A DNA stretch of 64,000 nt from contig NZ_FOKI01000011.1 in NCBI RefSeq assembly GCF_900111985.1, positions 1-64,000 of the forward strand. The letters run 5' to 3'. The DNA is from Clostridium frigidicarnis. Lineage in GTDB: Bacteria; Bacillota; Clostridia; Clostridiales; Clostridiaceae. This document shows, one piece after another, positions 54,130-63,528 of this stretch. Each line of letters opens with the position of its first letter. Position 1 is the stretch's first letter. A program made the translations under genes and the position numbers. Below the pieces are notes generated by a model. It saw only the letters and a list, made by a program, of their open reading frames with translations, searched no databases and had not been told where the DNA came from.

Positions 54130-54542
54130 GTCACCACCTCCTTAATACTTTATCTGTATTCAAAATTATAACACATGGTAAGTTATTTTCAAATAATTCA
54201 TCATCATACGATTTATTATAATTCTCACTCCTTTAAAAAACCGCTGTCATCTAATCTATCAATACAACCACACACTTAAGCCCCTTGGTATATTTCCTCT
54301 CACAGAAAAATAAGGATTTCAAAGCATATTATCTACCAGCCAACATCTAGCAAAATTGATGCAATGCTCAGAAGTCCTTATTTACTGACTTTTCTGTCCT
54401 ACTTATTTTAGCTCTTCTCTATCCTCACCACAGACTCCACATGCGTTGACTGCTAACGGTAGATAAATTCAAATATGTATGTAGCGAAGTTTATTTTATA
54501 ATTAGACTATATTTAAAAACAGTGTTGATAATATTACAATTT
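54130..54542. other. Non-coding junction between tetR and the mobile-element remnant
   Basis: No supportable gene. Contains a spaced imperfect inverted repeat, AAATAAGGATTTC (54,308) against GAAGTCCTTATTT (54,373), about 50 nt apart. Base composition rises in G/C toward 54,430. This may be the left border of the conjugative-element remnant, but I found no matching repeat at the other end. Confidence 0.35.
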
Positions 54543-54872
54543 TTAAAGGAAGCCATCTCTTCCCTTGAAAAACACAAGGTATTTAGGTGGTGTTGCAGTT
54601 TTATCTTTTTTAAGTGCAAAGTCAACGCCGTATTTTCTCGCCACTTTCTCAAAACTTTTGATGTTTTTCTCTGTAATTTCAATATTGTTCAGGCCTTGAT
54701 TTTACTTGGCAAGGGCTTTTACACTCTGTTTTCCATGAGGGATTTTAGGGCTATCCCGACTTTTCTTTTGTGCCTCCAAAAATTTGTGTATAGCTTCTTT
54801 CAGCACACGTGCCGTCATTTTTGTGGTATTAATAGCCAACGTAACTGACCTATTTTCTATATCTTCCTGCAT
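54543..54872 (-). pseudogene. PcfB/DUF3801-like conjugation protein, interrupted and truncated
   Basis: Starts MQEDIENRSVTLAINTTKMT with AGGAGG upstream and reads as the PcfB-family protein of clostridial conjugative elements. An in-frame TAA follows GKQSVKALAK, then the frame continues NQGLNNIEITEKN, FEKVARKYGVDFALKKDK and PPKYLVFFKGRDG before ending early. One nonsense change plus loss of the 3' end. The downstream relaxosome and coupling genes expected next in such elements are absent. Confidence 0.85.
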
Positions 54873-54910
54873 AAAAACTTGCCTCCTTTCGTAGTGTCTT
54901 AATATGACTT

Positions 54911-54958
54911 CTAAGGTGGAACAACCAATCGTCTAAGTAATTTTTTCTGTACCAACAT
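54911..54958 (-). CDS. Possible 15-aa leader peptide
   Basis: ATG with an AAAGGAG site 4 nt upstream encodes MLVQKKLLRRLVVPP then TAG, between the terminator after the initiator gene and the pcfB pseudogene. Very short; may be a leader peptide or chance. Confidence 0.25.
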   Translation of the reverse strand: MLVQKKLLRRLVVPP

Positions 54959-54982
54959 GATCTCCTTTCTAATTTAAGGTAT

Positions 54983-55029
54983 AAAAAATACGCCTTGAAC
55001 CTCTGTTAACGAACAGTGTCATAGCGTAT
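54983..55029 (-). terminator. Terminator after the replication initiator gene
   Basis: ATACGC/GCGTAT outer stem with an inner CTGTT-CGTT-AACAG hairpin, followed by six T on the minus strand. The sequence just after the T-run matches the one before parA (see findings). Confidence 0.6.
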
Positions 55030-55940
55030 CAGGGCCTTCTACTAAAATCGTGATTCACAAGAGCTGCATAGTAATTTCCAATCGTTGATGGAGCATTAAA
55101 TAATGTTGCTAACAGGTACCTTTTAATGTTCCGAATATAAGTGGTCGTCTTTTCAAGGCAATCAAATACATACTGAATATGCATACTGTCTATTCTCAGC
55201 AACTTTTCTTTCACAAGTTGTGCTGGATACTCATCGCCTGCAATATTAATGGTTTCCTTTGTGGAACATAGTATCTCTACCATCAGATCAATAATTTCAT
55301 CTAACCGTTCATGGTCAAAACATTCTCTTATAATTTCGTATTCTAGATTCTCCAAAATCAATTCTTTTACTTCTTCTATACTCTCACATCCAATCGTATC
55401 GTATCCCATCTTTTTTTGTTTCACATCTTTTAATGCATATGGATTTGATGGATAAGGATTTGATCTATCTCTATTTAATAAATCAATATTTTCTAAATTA
55501 GTTTTTGATGTATTAGTATTTAATTGATTAGGTTTTTCCAAGACAGACTCACCCTGTTTTAGTTCTTCCTGCATAGGGTTTTCCTGTTCTGATTTTCCCA
55601 AGATTGGCTTTTCCTGTTTTGGTAAAAAATCTTTATTCTCAATATTTTGTGGTTGCTCCAATATCGTATATTCAGTACTAGTAAGTTGCCCTCTTTCATT
55701 TCGTATACGCTTTCGGATGACATAGCCACTTGCTTCAAGTTCTTTAACCGTAGCACTTATGCTATCAATTCCATCTTTACATATCCTAGAAAGCCCCTTC
55801 GTAGTGTAGTCCCAGTTCTCAGGTAAGGATAGCATAAGGGATAATAAACCTTTTGCTTTAAGAGATAGACCCGTATTTCTCAAATGATGATTTGCCATAA
55901 CTGTATAATCCTTCGTCTTTTCAATCCTAAACACCGCCAT
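55029..55940 (-). CDS. RepA N-terminal/DUF6017-type replication initiator of a conjugative element
   Basis: About 303 residues. N-terminus MAVFRIEKTKDYTVMANHHLRN followed by a winged helix (LSLKAKGLLSLMLSLPENWD, ISATVKELEASGYV), the standard opening of replisome-organiser-like proteins in Tn1549-type elements. A low-complexity Gln/Glu/Asn linker follows, then a C-terminal domain (AQLVKEKLLRIDSMHIQYVFDCL). ATG 55940 with AGGGAG upstream is preferred to GTG 55949. It lies between parB and pcfB, the usual order. Confidence 0.88.
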   Translation of the reverse strand: MAVFRIEKTKDYTVMANHHLRNTGLSLKAKGLLSLMLSLPENWDYTTKGLSRICKDGIDSISATVKELEASGYVIRKRIRNERGQLTSTEYTILEQPQNIENKDFLPKQEKPILGKSEQENPMQEELKQGESVLEKPNQLNTNTSKTNLENIDLLNRDRSNPYPSNPYALKDVKQKKMGYDTIGCESIEEVKELILENLEYEIIRECFDHERLDEIIDLMVEILCSTKETINIAGDEYPAQLVKEKLLRIDSMHIQYVFDCLEKTTTYIRNIKRYLLATLFNAPSTIGNYYAALVNHDFSRRP

Positions 55941-55973
55941 AACTATCACTCCCTTTCTTATTTGAATTATTTA

Positions 55974-56906
55974 TCATTCTTGTTGTTGCATTCTCTTTTT
56001 GTGCCAGCTTTCAAGTAACTTAATAATAGTAGATTCCATCTGTTGAGGTGTATAGCTTTTAGGAAAATACTTTTTGATTTTATCACCGGTAAGTGTTACC
56101 TTCTCTATTTCACCTTTCTTCTCTTCACTCATAATAGCACCCATAACATCAAGTGTTAATTTATCTTGAGCACTAAATTTTTTAAGTCTTTGTGCCTGTG
56201 AAAGAGATGGTGTTGCCTGTTCCATATCCATAGCTTCAAGCAAATCTTTTTGTTCCTCTTCTTTTAGATAAGATAACTCAACAGCAGGATTAAAAGCTAT
56301 TTTCTTTTCATCTACAATTGTAAGTAATTCTGGTATAAGCTCGGTAAGACGAATATAACGATGTACTTGGTTACGACTTGAACCCGCCTGTTCTGCTACT
56401 AGATCAACAGATTTTTTACCGTTTAACTTGTGCCCAACTTGGGTACAAGTTAAATCTAACCTTGATCCTTGTCTTTTAATAGCTTCTAATTTCAACTTAA
56501 AGGCAAAGGCACGTTCACTTGGTAAGATACTTTCTCTCTGCAAGTTACTATCAACCATAATAATGGTTGCGGCATCATCGTCAATGTTACGGATAATGAC
56601 TGGCATAGTAGAAATTTCAGCCAATTCACAGGCTCTTTTTCGTCGGTGCCCTGACACAAGTTCATATCCTCCCTCCTTACGAGGACGCGCAATAGCGGGC
56701 ACAAGTACACCATACTGTTTTACACTTTCATCAGTATCAAACATCGCTTCATTGTCAACCACCTTAAAAGGATGATCTTTGAATGGAAATAATTCTATTA
56801 ATGATACATCTATCACTTTTTCTCTGTTTTCATCAGCTCTACTTTCCGCTGTAGAAAATAACTCATCTACCGATGTCAGCCTTATGTTTTTGACGGAGCT
56901 TTTCAA
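55974..56906 (-). CDS. parB: ParB-family partition protein
   Basis: 310 residues. ParB/Srx nuclease-like domain with VSGHRRKRACELA and NLQRESILPSE, a helix-turn-helix section (VDLVAEQAGSSRNQVHRYIRL), and a C-terminal region. TTG start with GGAGG about 9 nt upstream, overlapping the 3' end of parA by 44 nt. With ParA it would partition or stabilise the excised element. Intact, unlike parA. Confidence 0.93.
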   Translation of the reverse strand: MKSSVKNIRLTSVDELFSTAESRADENREKVIDVSLIELFPFKDHPFKVVDNEAMFDTDESVKQYGVLVPAIARPRKEGGYELVSGHRRKRACELAEISTMPVIIRNIDDDAATIIMVDSNLQRESILPSERAFAFKLKLEAIKRQGSRLDLTCTQVGHKLNGKKSVDLVAEQAGSSRNQVHRYIRLTELIPELLTIVDEKKIAFNPAVELSYLKEEEQKDLLEAMDMEQATPSLSQAQRLKKFSAQDKLTLDVMGAIMSEEKKGEIEKVTLTGDKIKKYFPKSYTPQQMESTIIKLLESWHKKRMQQQE

Positions 56907-57684
56907 TTTTCAACACCTCCTTTGTAAGATTTCTGTACGCATCTGCTACTTTTCCTTTTGGATCATGAGAAAAAATACTTTTGCCCTCTGCACTACTTTC
57001 AGCAGCTCTTATAGAATGTGGAATATTTGTCCCAAATACATTAATACTGCTACCATAGGTTTCTCTAAGCAAAGAACATATATCTTTTGTAAAGTTAGTT
57101 CTACTGTCTACCATCGTTAGCAGAATTCCATCTATCTTTAGTTTTGGATTTATCTGCTTATGCACTTTGCCTATTGTGTGTAAAAGCTATTCTAAGCCTT
57201 TGGCTGATAAATATTGTGCTTGTACTGGAATAATTACACTATCTACAGCAGCAAGGGCATTGATTGTGAGCATACCAAGAGAAGGCATACAGTCAAGTAG
57301 GATAAAATCATACTGTTTTTTGACCGTATCAAGGTATTGTTTTAATATGCTTTCTCTGCTCATTATATTAACGAGAGATACTTCCATACCTGATAACTCA
57401 ATATTAGCTGGAAGCAAATCAACCCCCTCTGTATGAGTTAATATACCTTCTTTGTTATTAAGGGGAGTGTCGGTAATTACCTTTCCCATAATTGTGGCAA
57501 GAGTTGTGGACAGTATGTCCGGCTGTGAGTTTCCCAAACTAATAGATAAGCTACCTTGAGGGTCACAATCCACAAGTAGGACTTTCTTCCCCTCCTGTGC
57601 AAGTCCTATACCTAAATTGGTACATGTAGTTGTTTTGCCAACACCACCTTTTTGGTTGGCAATGGCGATTACTTTAGCATTCAA
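56863..57684 (-). pseudogene. parA: ParA ATPase split by a single TAG
   Basis: N-terminal part (57,684-57,187) has the deviant Walker [22 protein letters not shown] and [16 protein letters not shown]. After LSAKGLE a TAG replaces what is normally Gln; the frame then continues unbroken (LLHTIGKVHKQINPKLKIDGILLTMVDS, FGTNIPHSIR) to the proper stop at 56,863. Total about 273 codons, normal for the family. No frameshift, so this is one point mutation. Unless TAG is suppressed, or a restart at GTG 57,165 gives a useful fragment, partition is lost. TTG start with AAAGGAGG. Confidence 0.9.
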
Positions 57685-57713
57685 TTCTATTCCTCCTTTC
57701 AGATTTAGGGTAT

Positions 57714-57743
57714 AAAAAAGGAGTTAGCTATATAAACTAACTC
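57714..57743 (-). terminator. Terminator upstream of parA
   Basis: GAGTTAG/CTAACTC stem, 9-nt loop, followed by CTTTTTT on the minus strand. It lies 30 nt before the parA ribosome site, so it either ends the defence operon or attenuates parA. Confidence 0.65.
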
Positions 57744-58158
57744 TTATCTTTAAGTACCTATTTAATTACAATATAAAAAGTATCCTACTCAATGACCAAA
57801 CTACTTTTTATAATCATACTTATCCAATTATATATCTGATTTTACTCCTACAAGTGATGCTATATATATTTAAGACCATATTTATCTTCAATCTACCCTC
57901 TTTCCTTTTATAGATAACTATTTCTCTTTACCTGTATTCTTCCTCTTTTTCAGGGATTTTACCGTTACCCTCTCAAAGCTCAAATCTACTATATTAATAT
58001 ATATGAATACACTTTTATAAATAAAAATCTCCTAGATATTATAAGTTAAAACATTTCTCTACAAAATATCAACATATAATCCTGTTACTTACAGATTTTG
58101 CGCAACTAACGTTGTAACTATATAATCTTATACAATACCTATAAGGCTTATCCTATGA
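57744..58158. other. Gap between kwaB and parA
   Basis: About 415 nt, AT-rich. No frame on either strand with a start and ribosome site. A parA promoter should lie here but no clear element stands out. Confidence 0.5.
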
Positions 58159-59100
58159 TTATCCATTAACTATATTTAATCTTGTTATTGTGCTTGCTTC
58201 AAGAACTTCCTTTGTCTCAGAATCTTGAAATACTTTATAACATAAGTATCGAATCAAAAGTGATGCATCATCTGAAGAATTAATAATGAACTCTCCTCTT
58301 TCATTTAATTTTAAATTTAGGATTTCTGCGACCTTCTTTCGGTTGCTATTATCTTTAATACGATTAACTCGCTCTTCTTTTAACGTGATAAACGTCTTGG
58401 CCGATTTATATTGCGAAGCATAAGCTTTAAAATCATCTACATTTGAAATAGCCTCAGCACCTATAATCTCATCGATTGCAGCAATTTTAACTTTAGCCAT
58501 TGTCTTTTCAAGGTCAAACAAAGTCTCAAAAGTATGATTGAATGTATACATTGTTCCGTCAATGACGATAAAATCTACGGTTAGGTATAACCTACAAATA
58601 TCATCAGTAATCAGATCTAATTCATCATTAGCTGCAGTACTAAAAATAACTGACTTTCTATTTGTTAGTTTTGTAATAGGATTAGCACCCTTGATAAAGG
58701 TAACTGATTTTAATTCTTGATTAGTAGGTTGTCCTACTAAAATATACCCATTCAATTTACCTTCGATCTTATCATCTGAAGATGTAATAACAGAATTAAC
58801 AAAGTTATTCCATTGAGCAGATATAAGTGGATTGTTTAATGATAGTTTATCACAAGTTATTTTAGTATTTTCACCATCATATTCTTGTACTTGGCTTATT
58901 GAATCAATTTGATATTTGCTGGTTGCAGACAATAAATTTGATGCATATGTAGACAAATAATTTGGATTTCTAAAGCGAACCTTGTAGGTCTTATAAGGCT
59001 GTTGCTTAGAACGCCTATCTATCTTAAAGAAATATAGCATCCACACATATTCGTTTATTCTCATTGATTCGCACATGTTTTTCAAAATGACTTTACTCAT
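58159..59100 (-). CDS. kwaB: Kiwa defence protein KwaB (DUF4868)
   Basis: 313 residues, the normal KwaB length. The layout fits DUF4868: an N-terminal region with KSVIFSTAANDELDLI, then the central DFIVIDGTMYTFNHTFETLFDLEK, and the C-terminal LKEERVNRIKDNSNRKKVAEILNL with basic residues for DNA binding. Kiwa is an anti-phage system in which membrane-bound KwaA senses infection and KwaB blocks phage DNA replication and transcription. It begins 2 nt after the KwaA stop, with AAGGAGGG upstream. Confidence 0.88.
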   Translation of the reverse strand: MSKVILKNMCESMRINEYVWMLYFFKIDRRSKQQPYKTYKVRFRNPNYLSTYASNLLSATSKYQIDSISQVQEYDGENTKITCDKLSLNNPLISAQWNNFVNSVITSSDDKIEGKLNGYILVGQPTNQELKSVTFIKGANPITKLTNRKSVIFSTAANDELDLITDDICRLYLTVDFIVIDGTMYTFNHTFETLFDLEKTMAKVKIAAIDEIIGAEAISNVDDFKAYASQYKSAKTFITLKEERVNRIKDNSNRKKVAEILNLKLNERGEFIINSSDDASLLIRYLCYKVFQDSETKEVLEASTITRLNIVNG

Positions 59101-59102
59101 AT

Positions 59103-59735
59103 TTATCCCTCCTTATTTATTTGTATATAGATATAATTGTCGAAATCCCAATATGAGATTTCATTATCCTCACAAAGTGTCAAGTCATCCTCGCTAATAA
59201 TTAAGCTATCACAATAGATGTGTTTCCTATTCATAACATCACACTCAATGTCGCAGGTATACATTTTATATCCCTTAAATTCTAAAAGAATATTGGTGTA
59301 GATATTGTTATTTCTAATACAAAGAATAGCTAGTACTACAAAGTAGATAATAAACAGCACTATTTTTTGTAAATTGCTAAAATCAAATGCTATCATGGGC
59401 AGAATATAAGCAAGGAGAAACTCTGATGACAGTTTGTTAGCTTTTCTTGCTTTAATTATCTTTCCCTTTGGATTATTCCCAGAAAATTTGCAATCACTTA
59501 AAAAAGAATTGATTCCTCTTATGCTTATCAAAACAATTATTACTATAACCACAACACTTATGACTTGTAGCATGCTAGTTTCAAAGCAGGAAGAAATATT
59601 AGAATAGAAGGTCTTATCTATATTCCATACTTCAACTGACTGTTTTATTAAATCCCAGATATCCACCACAATTATTGAAAACCACAGAGGAATAAATGAG
59701 GTTACAAACATATCCCATCTAAATTTTCTCCACAA
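59103..59735 (-). CDS. kwaA: Kiwa defence membrane protein KwaA
   Basis: 210 residues with about four membrane helices (roughly 12-30, 55-72, 105-120, 124-142) and a soluble C-terminal tail, as expected for KwaA. TTG start, supported by AGGAGGG 9 nt upstream. Directly followed by kwaB. The gene lies only 47 nt after the ABC-3C ATPase gene, so both systems are probably transcribed together. Confidence 0.85.
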   Translation of the reverse strand: MWRKFRWDMFVTSFIPLWFSIIVVDIWDLIKQSVEVWNIDKTFYSNISSCFETSMLQVISVVVIVIIVLISIRGINSFLSDCKFSGNNPKGKIIKARKANKLSSEFLLAYILPMIAFDFSNLQKIVLFIIYFVVLAILCIRNNNIYTNILLEFKGYKMYTCDIECDVMNRKHIYCDSLIISEDDLTLCEDNEISYWDFDNYIYIQINKEG

Positions 59736-59782
59736 ATGCCATCCCTCCTACTTATTTATCTACATCTTTTCTTGGATCAAAA

Positions 59783-61702
59783 TTACTGTTCTTTATACCA
59801 TTCTTCAGGTATCAAGTTATCAGATCCCCACCAATTTTCAATAACAGCATTCTTAAAATCTTCATCTGCTATATCAGCGTGGTCTACTATAATTACCTGT
59901 AAATGTTGATTTGATTGAGCTATCCTATCTATAATAAATCTATATAGGCTATTTACCATGGCCCAATCAGTTTTTTCTTCATCATGCTCTGAAGGAAAAT
60001 ATACCTGTGATGGTTGATCTATGAATAAAAATCTTGGAACCGGCCTATTAGCACTTATGAAATATTTTTGCAATGCAAAATATGTAATTAGGTGAACCCC
60101 TACCCAGTTAGATCCACTTCCAAGTTGTTTTAATGGCACAGGACGATCTGGCTTATCCACTACAACTGTTGCCTTATTCATATCTAGCCTATAAGGATTT
60201 TCACAGTGTTCTAAATCTAAAATTTTTGCCCATTCGCTCATATCCACTGAAATACGTGATAATGCAGACTGTTTACGATCTTCCAAATCATCTACATTAA
60301 GCAGTGTATTAATTTCCTCTAATCGTTGCTCATAGCCCTTTATAGTATTTTCACGATTTCCAGAACTCTGATCGTTACTCACACTTTCAAGCCATAAACT
60401 GATACGTCCAACAACCTTAGCTCGTCTTGTATTCAAATCCTTTAGCTGTTGTGCTGAGACATTTTGCAAATAAATACCCTCTATTTCAGCTTTAAAATTT
60501 CTTATCTCTTCTCTTAAATGTTGACGACTAGATTCCAATTCATCAATATATTTTCTCAACTTTGGCCTTTCCCGACTAACATTGGCAATGCTTAAATCTA
60601 GATTAATAATAGCTTTTTTCATCATTTCTATTTCAGGAATAGGAGTTTCAAGAGTTCCTGAACAAAATGGACATGCATTTGGATTAAAATCTATCTGTTC
60701 AAAAAGCCCTATGGATTCAAGGCGAGCTTTTTGATGTCCAACCTCTTTTGTATAACCTAATGCTTCACCTGCAAAAACCTTGGCATTATCAATATTATGG
60801 TTCACTTCTTCTAGTTCTTCCAATTTCTCATTTAAAACTGCCTGCAAATAACTTAATCTATTCATGCCCGTATCAACGATTGTAATGGCCTGCCACGTTC
60901 TATCAATAGTAGATAAGCATTCGAATATAGTATCATAGTCATTTAAATTCACTGTCTCTGATGGATTAAGAATACCTACTTGTTTTGCTTCGGCTATAAG
61001 AGAAATAGCTCTAGCCATTCCTCCACCTTGAAGCGAACGTTCTTCTTCTAATCGTCTCTTTTCTGTTACAATTTTTCTCTTTAATAATATTCGTTCGTGC
61101 TCGAGTGCTAATGTATCCTCACTTACTATACCTAGAAAATACGGAAGAGTATCTTTAATTGCTTGGGTTATAAAATCATCTGACTGCTTATGGAAAAGAA
61201 AATTTTTGGCTGCAATTTCATCTTGATTTTGAAAACAATAATATAACGAATGTCTAATGTTTGCAGCTAAAGCATTCCGTGTTTGTCCCTCAGGTGGTAT
61301 ATTAAGATTTTCTCCAATTCCTAATCGTCTTGATAGTGTTTCCTCTAATCCTGCCACATTTTCATTAGATGAAAAATCACATTTACAAGGCGAGATGATA
61401 TCTTTGCCGATTTCGACGTAACAATACGAAGTAGTCTGTTGCCCTTGCTCTGGATTCTTACGTGCAACAAATACGCGTTCATCATCAAATTGTAATAATA
61501 ATCCATACCAAGCTGTATGATCTCGTACTACTCCATCAGCAATATTACAGGAGTCACCTCCAAGGCAATAATCTATAATATCCCCTACAGCAGATTTTCC
61601 GGACTTTGATTTACCACAAATAACGTTAAGTTTACCAAGGTTAAATGGTATGGTTCTTTTTTGTCCTTTTTTTCCATATATAATAAGTTCTAGAATTTGC
61701 AT
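59783..61702 (-). CDS. ABC-3C system ATPase (DUF3732)
   Basis: 639 residues. SMC/Rad50-like: Walker A CGKSKSGKSAVGDII near residue 30, long central coiled coil with a zinc-hook-like CPFC at about 345, and a C-terminal section with RFLFIDQPSQVYFP as Walker B. This is the DUF3732 ATPase of three-component ABC conflict systems. Its start shares one base with the preceding stop (TAATG). It probably senses invading nucleic acid and drives the nuclease partner. Confidence 0.9.
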   Translation of the reverse strand: MQILELIIYGKKGQKRTIPFNLGKLNVICGKSKSGKSAVGDIIDYCLGGDSCNIADGVVRDHTAWYGLLLQFDDERVFVARKNPEQGQQTTSYCYVEIGKDIISPCKCDFSSNENVAGLEETLSRRLGIGENLNIPPEGQTRNALAANIRHSLYYCFQNQDEIAAKNFLFHKQSDDFITQAIKDTLPYFLGIVSEDTLALEHERILLKRKIVTEKRRLEEERSLQGGGMARAISLIAEAKQVGILNPSETVNLNDYDTIFECLSTIDRTWQAITIVDTGMNRLSYLQAVLNEKLEELEEVNHNIDNAKVFAGEALGYTKEVGHQKARLESIGLFEQIDFNPNACPFCSGTLETPIPEIEMMKKAIINLDLSIANVSRERPKLRKYIDELESSRQHLREEIRNFKAEIEGIYLQNVSAQQLKDLNTRRAKVVGRISLWLESVSNDQSSGNRENTIKGYEQRLEEINTLLNVDDLEDRKQSALSRISVDMSEWAKILDLEHCENPYRLDMNKATVVVDKPDRPVPLKQLGSGSNWVGVHLITYFALQKYFISANRPVPRFLFIDQPSQVYFPSEHDEEKTDWAMVNSLYRFIIDRIAQSNQHLQVIIVDHADIADEDFKNAVIENWWGSDNLIPEEWYKEQ

Positions 61703-62190
61703 TAAGGTGTCACCCCCAAACTAATATAAATTGTTTCTGTTTTACCCGCAGTAGCAAACCACTTTGCCACATTACCGCTTTTAAGTATACATTCTCTCAC
61801 TTCCTCATCAATATATTTAGTTTTACTTAGAGCTTTCTGTGTTTTTACTGTTTCGATTTCCCCATTGACGTTGAGCATCAAGAAATTTGTTTGAAACAAA
61901 AATTCCATTGCTTCATTCGTAATACCAACAAGTTCTTTTGCTCTAACGTGAAAGTCAATTAGCAAATGAGGATATCGTTGTATCCAAACCAACAACTGAG
62001 TTCTGCTAGAAATAAGTTCCCTAGTCTTTTTATGTAATATAAGGGGTAAAATTAAATAGACTAACGGAACTGGAAATGCCCTCTTTGAGGCTATTTCATA
62101 TTCCTTGACAGTGTTATAAATGATTCTTCCACAAAAAGCTGGATTCAATAAATATGCTACTTCTTTTGCTCTTTCGTTCCATTCTTTCAT
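61702..62190 (-). CDS. ABC-3C middle component
   Basis: 162 residues. Opens EWNERAKEVAYLLNPAFCGRI and has a winged-helix-like body; matches the small middle protein that always lies between the effector and the ATPase in these systems. Start 4 nt after the effector stop, with GAGGTGAGG overlapping that stop. Role in the complex is not well established. Confidence 0.85.
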   Translation of the reverse strand: MKEWNERAKEVAYLLNPAFCGRIIYNTVKEYEIASKRAFPVPLVYLILPLILHKKTRELISSRTQLLVWIQRYPHLLIDFHVRAKELVGITNEAMEFLFQTNFLMLNVNGEIETVKTQKALSKTKYIDEEVRECILKSGNVAKWFATAGKTETIYISLGVTP

Positions 62191-62194
62191 ATCC

Positions 62195-63379
62195 TCACCT
62201 CTGTTCCAATAGATGTTTTAATCGTTCCATAAAATCATTATGCCATCCTACTTTCAAATTGTTTGATAACATATGATACGAACCTCGCATGACAAAAGCA
62301 TCACTACACTTAGTTCTAATACGAATATCTTGCTTTTCTATTTCTGACAATAGTTCTTTTCCTTTTGCTCTTTTTCTATTTTCAGTAAGCTCTTCTCCGT
62401 ATTCAGTCAAATCATCCTGTACCGAGTAAAATGCGTGTTCCCACTCATAGATGAGCCGTTCTTCATATTTATCTAATTCATTAAGATACAACAAATCATT
62501 TCTAATCCAGTTAGCTCTCTGTTGAAACGCACGATAATAATCTCTTAGACAAATCTGAATTCTATTATTCCCCAATCCAATTAACTTCAATTGTTCGTAA
62601 AAAATCCTATCCTCTGATGAAATATCATCCTCACTTATTCCATCAAAAATAAAATCATCGATTGGCAAGTTATCGTAAGCATATTCTTGAGCCAAAGTGA
62701 CTATAAAAGATCGAATCTGGTTCTGTGAAAAGAATACTGGCTGTTCTGAGCAAAGAGCCTCAATCGACTTCTTAAACCACCACCCTTCTAATCGTTCCAA
62801 AACTAATGATTCATATTGGGGAAGGCTTGCATATTTAATCTCGGATTTAATATCATTTTCTACATCAATGATATTACAAGCTTTATCAATAATGTAAACA
62901 CTTTTAAGAAGTACTTTGGCTTGCTCTTCCCCTAAAGATTTGAAAGCTCTATAATATGCCTTATGTGCTTCATTTGTCGATGTTTCACTAACACTTTTCA
63001 ACCTCTGATAAGCCATATTTATATCTCGATCTTCAGTTTCTTTTAATAAATAAGCTGCAGAGTCAGAGGGTGCTTTAGCGGTAGTAATTATAAGGAACTT
63101 TGTTTTTATTGGCAGGTCAGGTATCTCTATAATTGAATCAATCCATACTTTTAATGTTCTCCACAAATCGGTACTGGAATCTGTAAGGTTCCCATGATTT
63201 TTTACATGATGCTTAAGTTGAATCAATACTTCTGGAGCATCATCTTTATGAAACGATACATCATCAAATTTTTCTATGCTAATTTGCGCTGATTCATCAG
63301 GATTTTGTAATAATAAATTTAAAGCATAACGTACTTGGTATATATAACCTATCATTTGCTCCGTTGCTTGATGTGACAT
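62195..63379 (-). CDS. ABC-3C effector with REase-like N-terminus
   Basis: 394 residues. The N-terminal ~90 show SIEKFDDVSF followed by VLIQLKHH, the D...QxK pattern of restriction-type nucleases as in DUF4297/Cap4 effectors. The rest (LERLEGWWFKKSIEAL, AFQQRANWIRNDLL) fits the C-terminal domain of ABC-3C proteins. First gene of the apparent ABC-3C/Kiwa operon; GAGGAGGG precedes the ATG. No obvious promoter in the 149 nt upstream. Confidence 0.8.
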   Translation of the reverse strand: MSHQATEQMIGYIYQVRYALNLLLQNPDESAQISIEKFDDVSFHKDDAPEVLIQLKHHVKNHGNLTDSSTDLWRTLKVWIDSIIEIPDLPIKTKFLIITTAKAPSDSAAYLLKETEDRDINMAYQRLKSVSETSTNEAHKAYYRAFKSLGEEQAKVLLKSVYIIDKACNIIDVENDIKSEIKYASLPQYESLVLERLEGWWFKKSIEALCSEQPVFFSQNQIRSFIVTLAQEYAYDNLPIDDFIFDGISEDDISSEDRIFYEQLKLIGLGNNRIQICLRDYYRAFQQRANWIRNDLLYLNELDKYEERLIYEWEHAFYSVQDDLTEYGEELTENRKRAKGKELLSEIEKQDIRIRTKCSDAFVMRGSYHMLSNNLKVGWHNDFMERLKHLLEQR

Positions 63380-63528
63380 ATAATTCCCTCCTCATCCATA
63401 ATATTTTTGTAATACCTGTAAATACCTAAATCTGTTTCACAAATATCCCTCAAAATAATTTATATAGATGCTAACTAATATTTCACCCTAAAGTCTAATC
63501 GTTTTTGTACATTGCTTAGTCCCTGTAA

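Noticed and set aside
63409-63427. Short repeats AATACCT upstream of the ABC-3C operon, similar to the repeat at 44,750
   Set aside because: Only 7-9 bp and imperfect; chance similarity in AT-rich DNA is likely.
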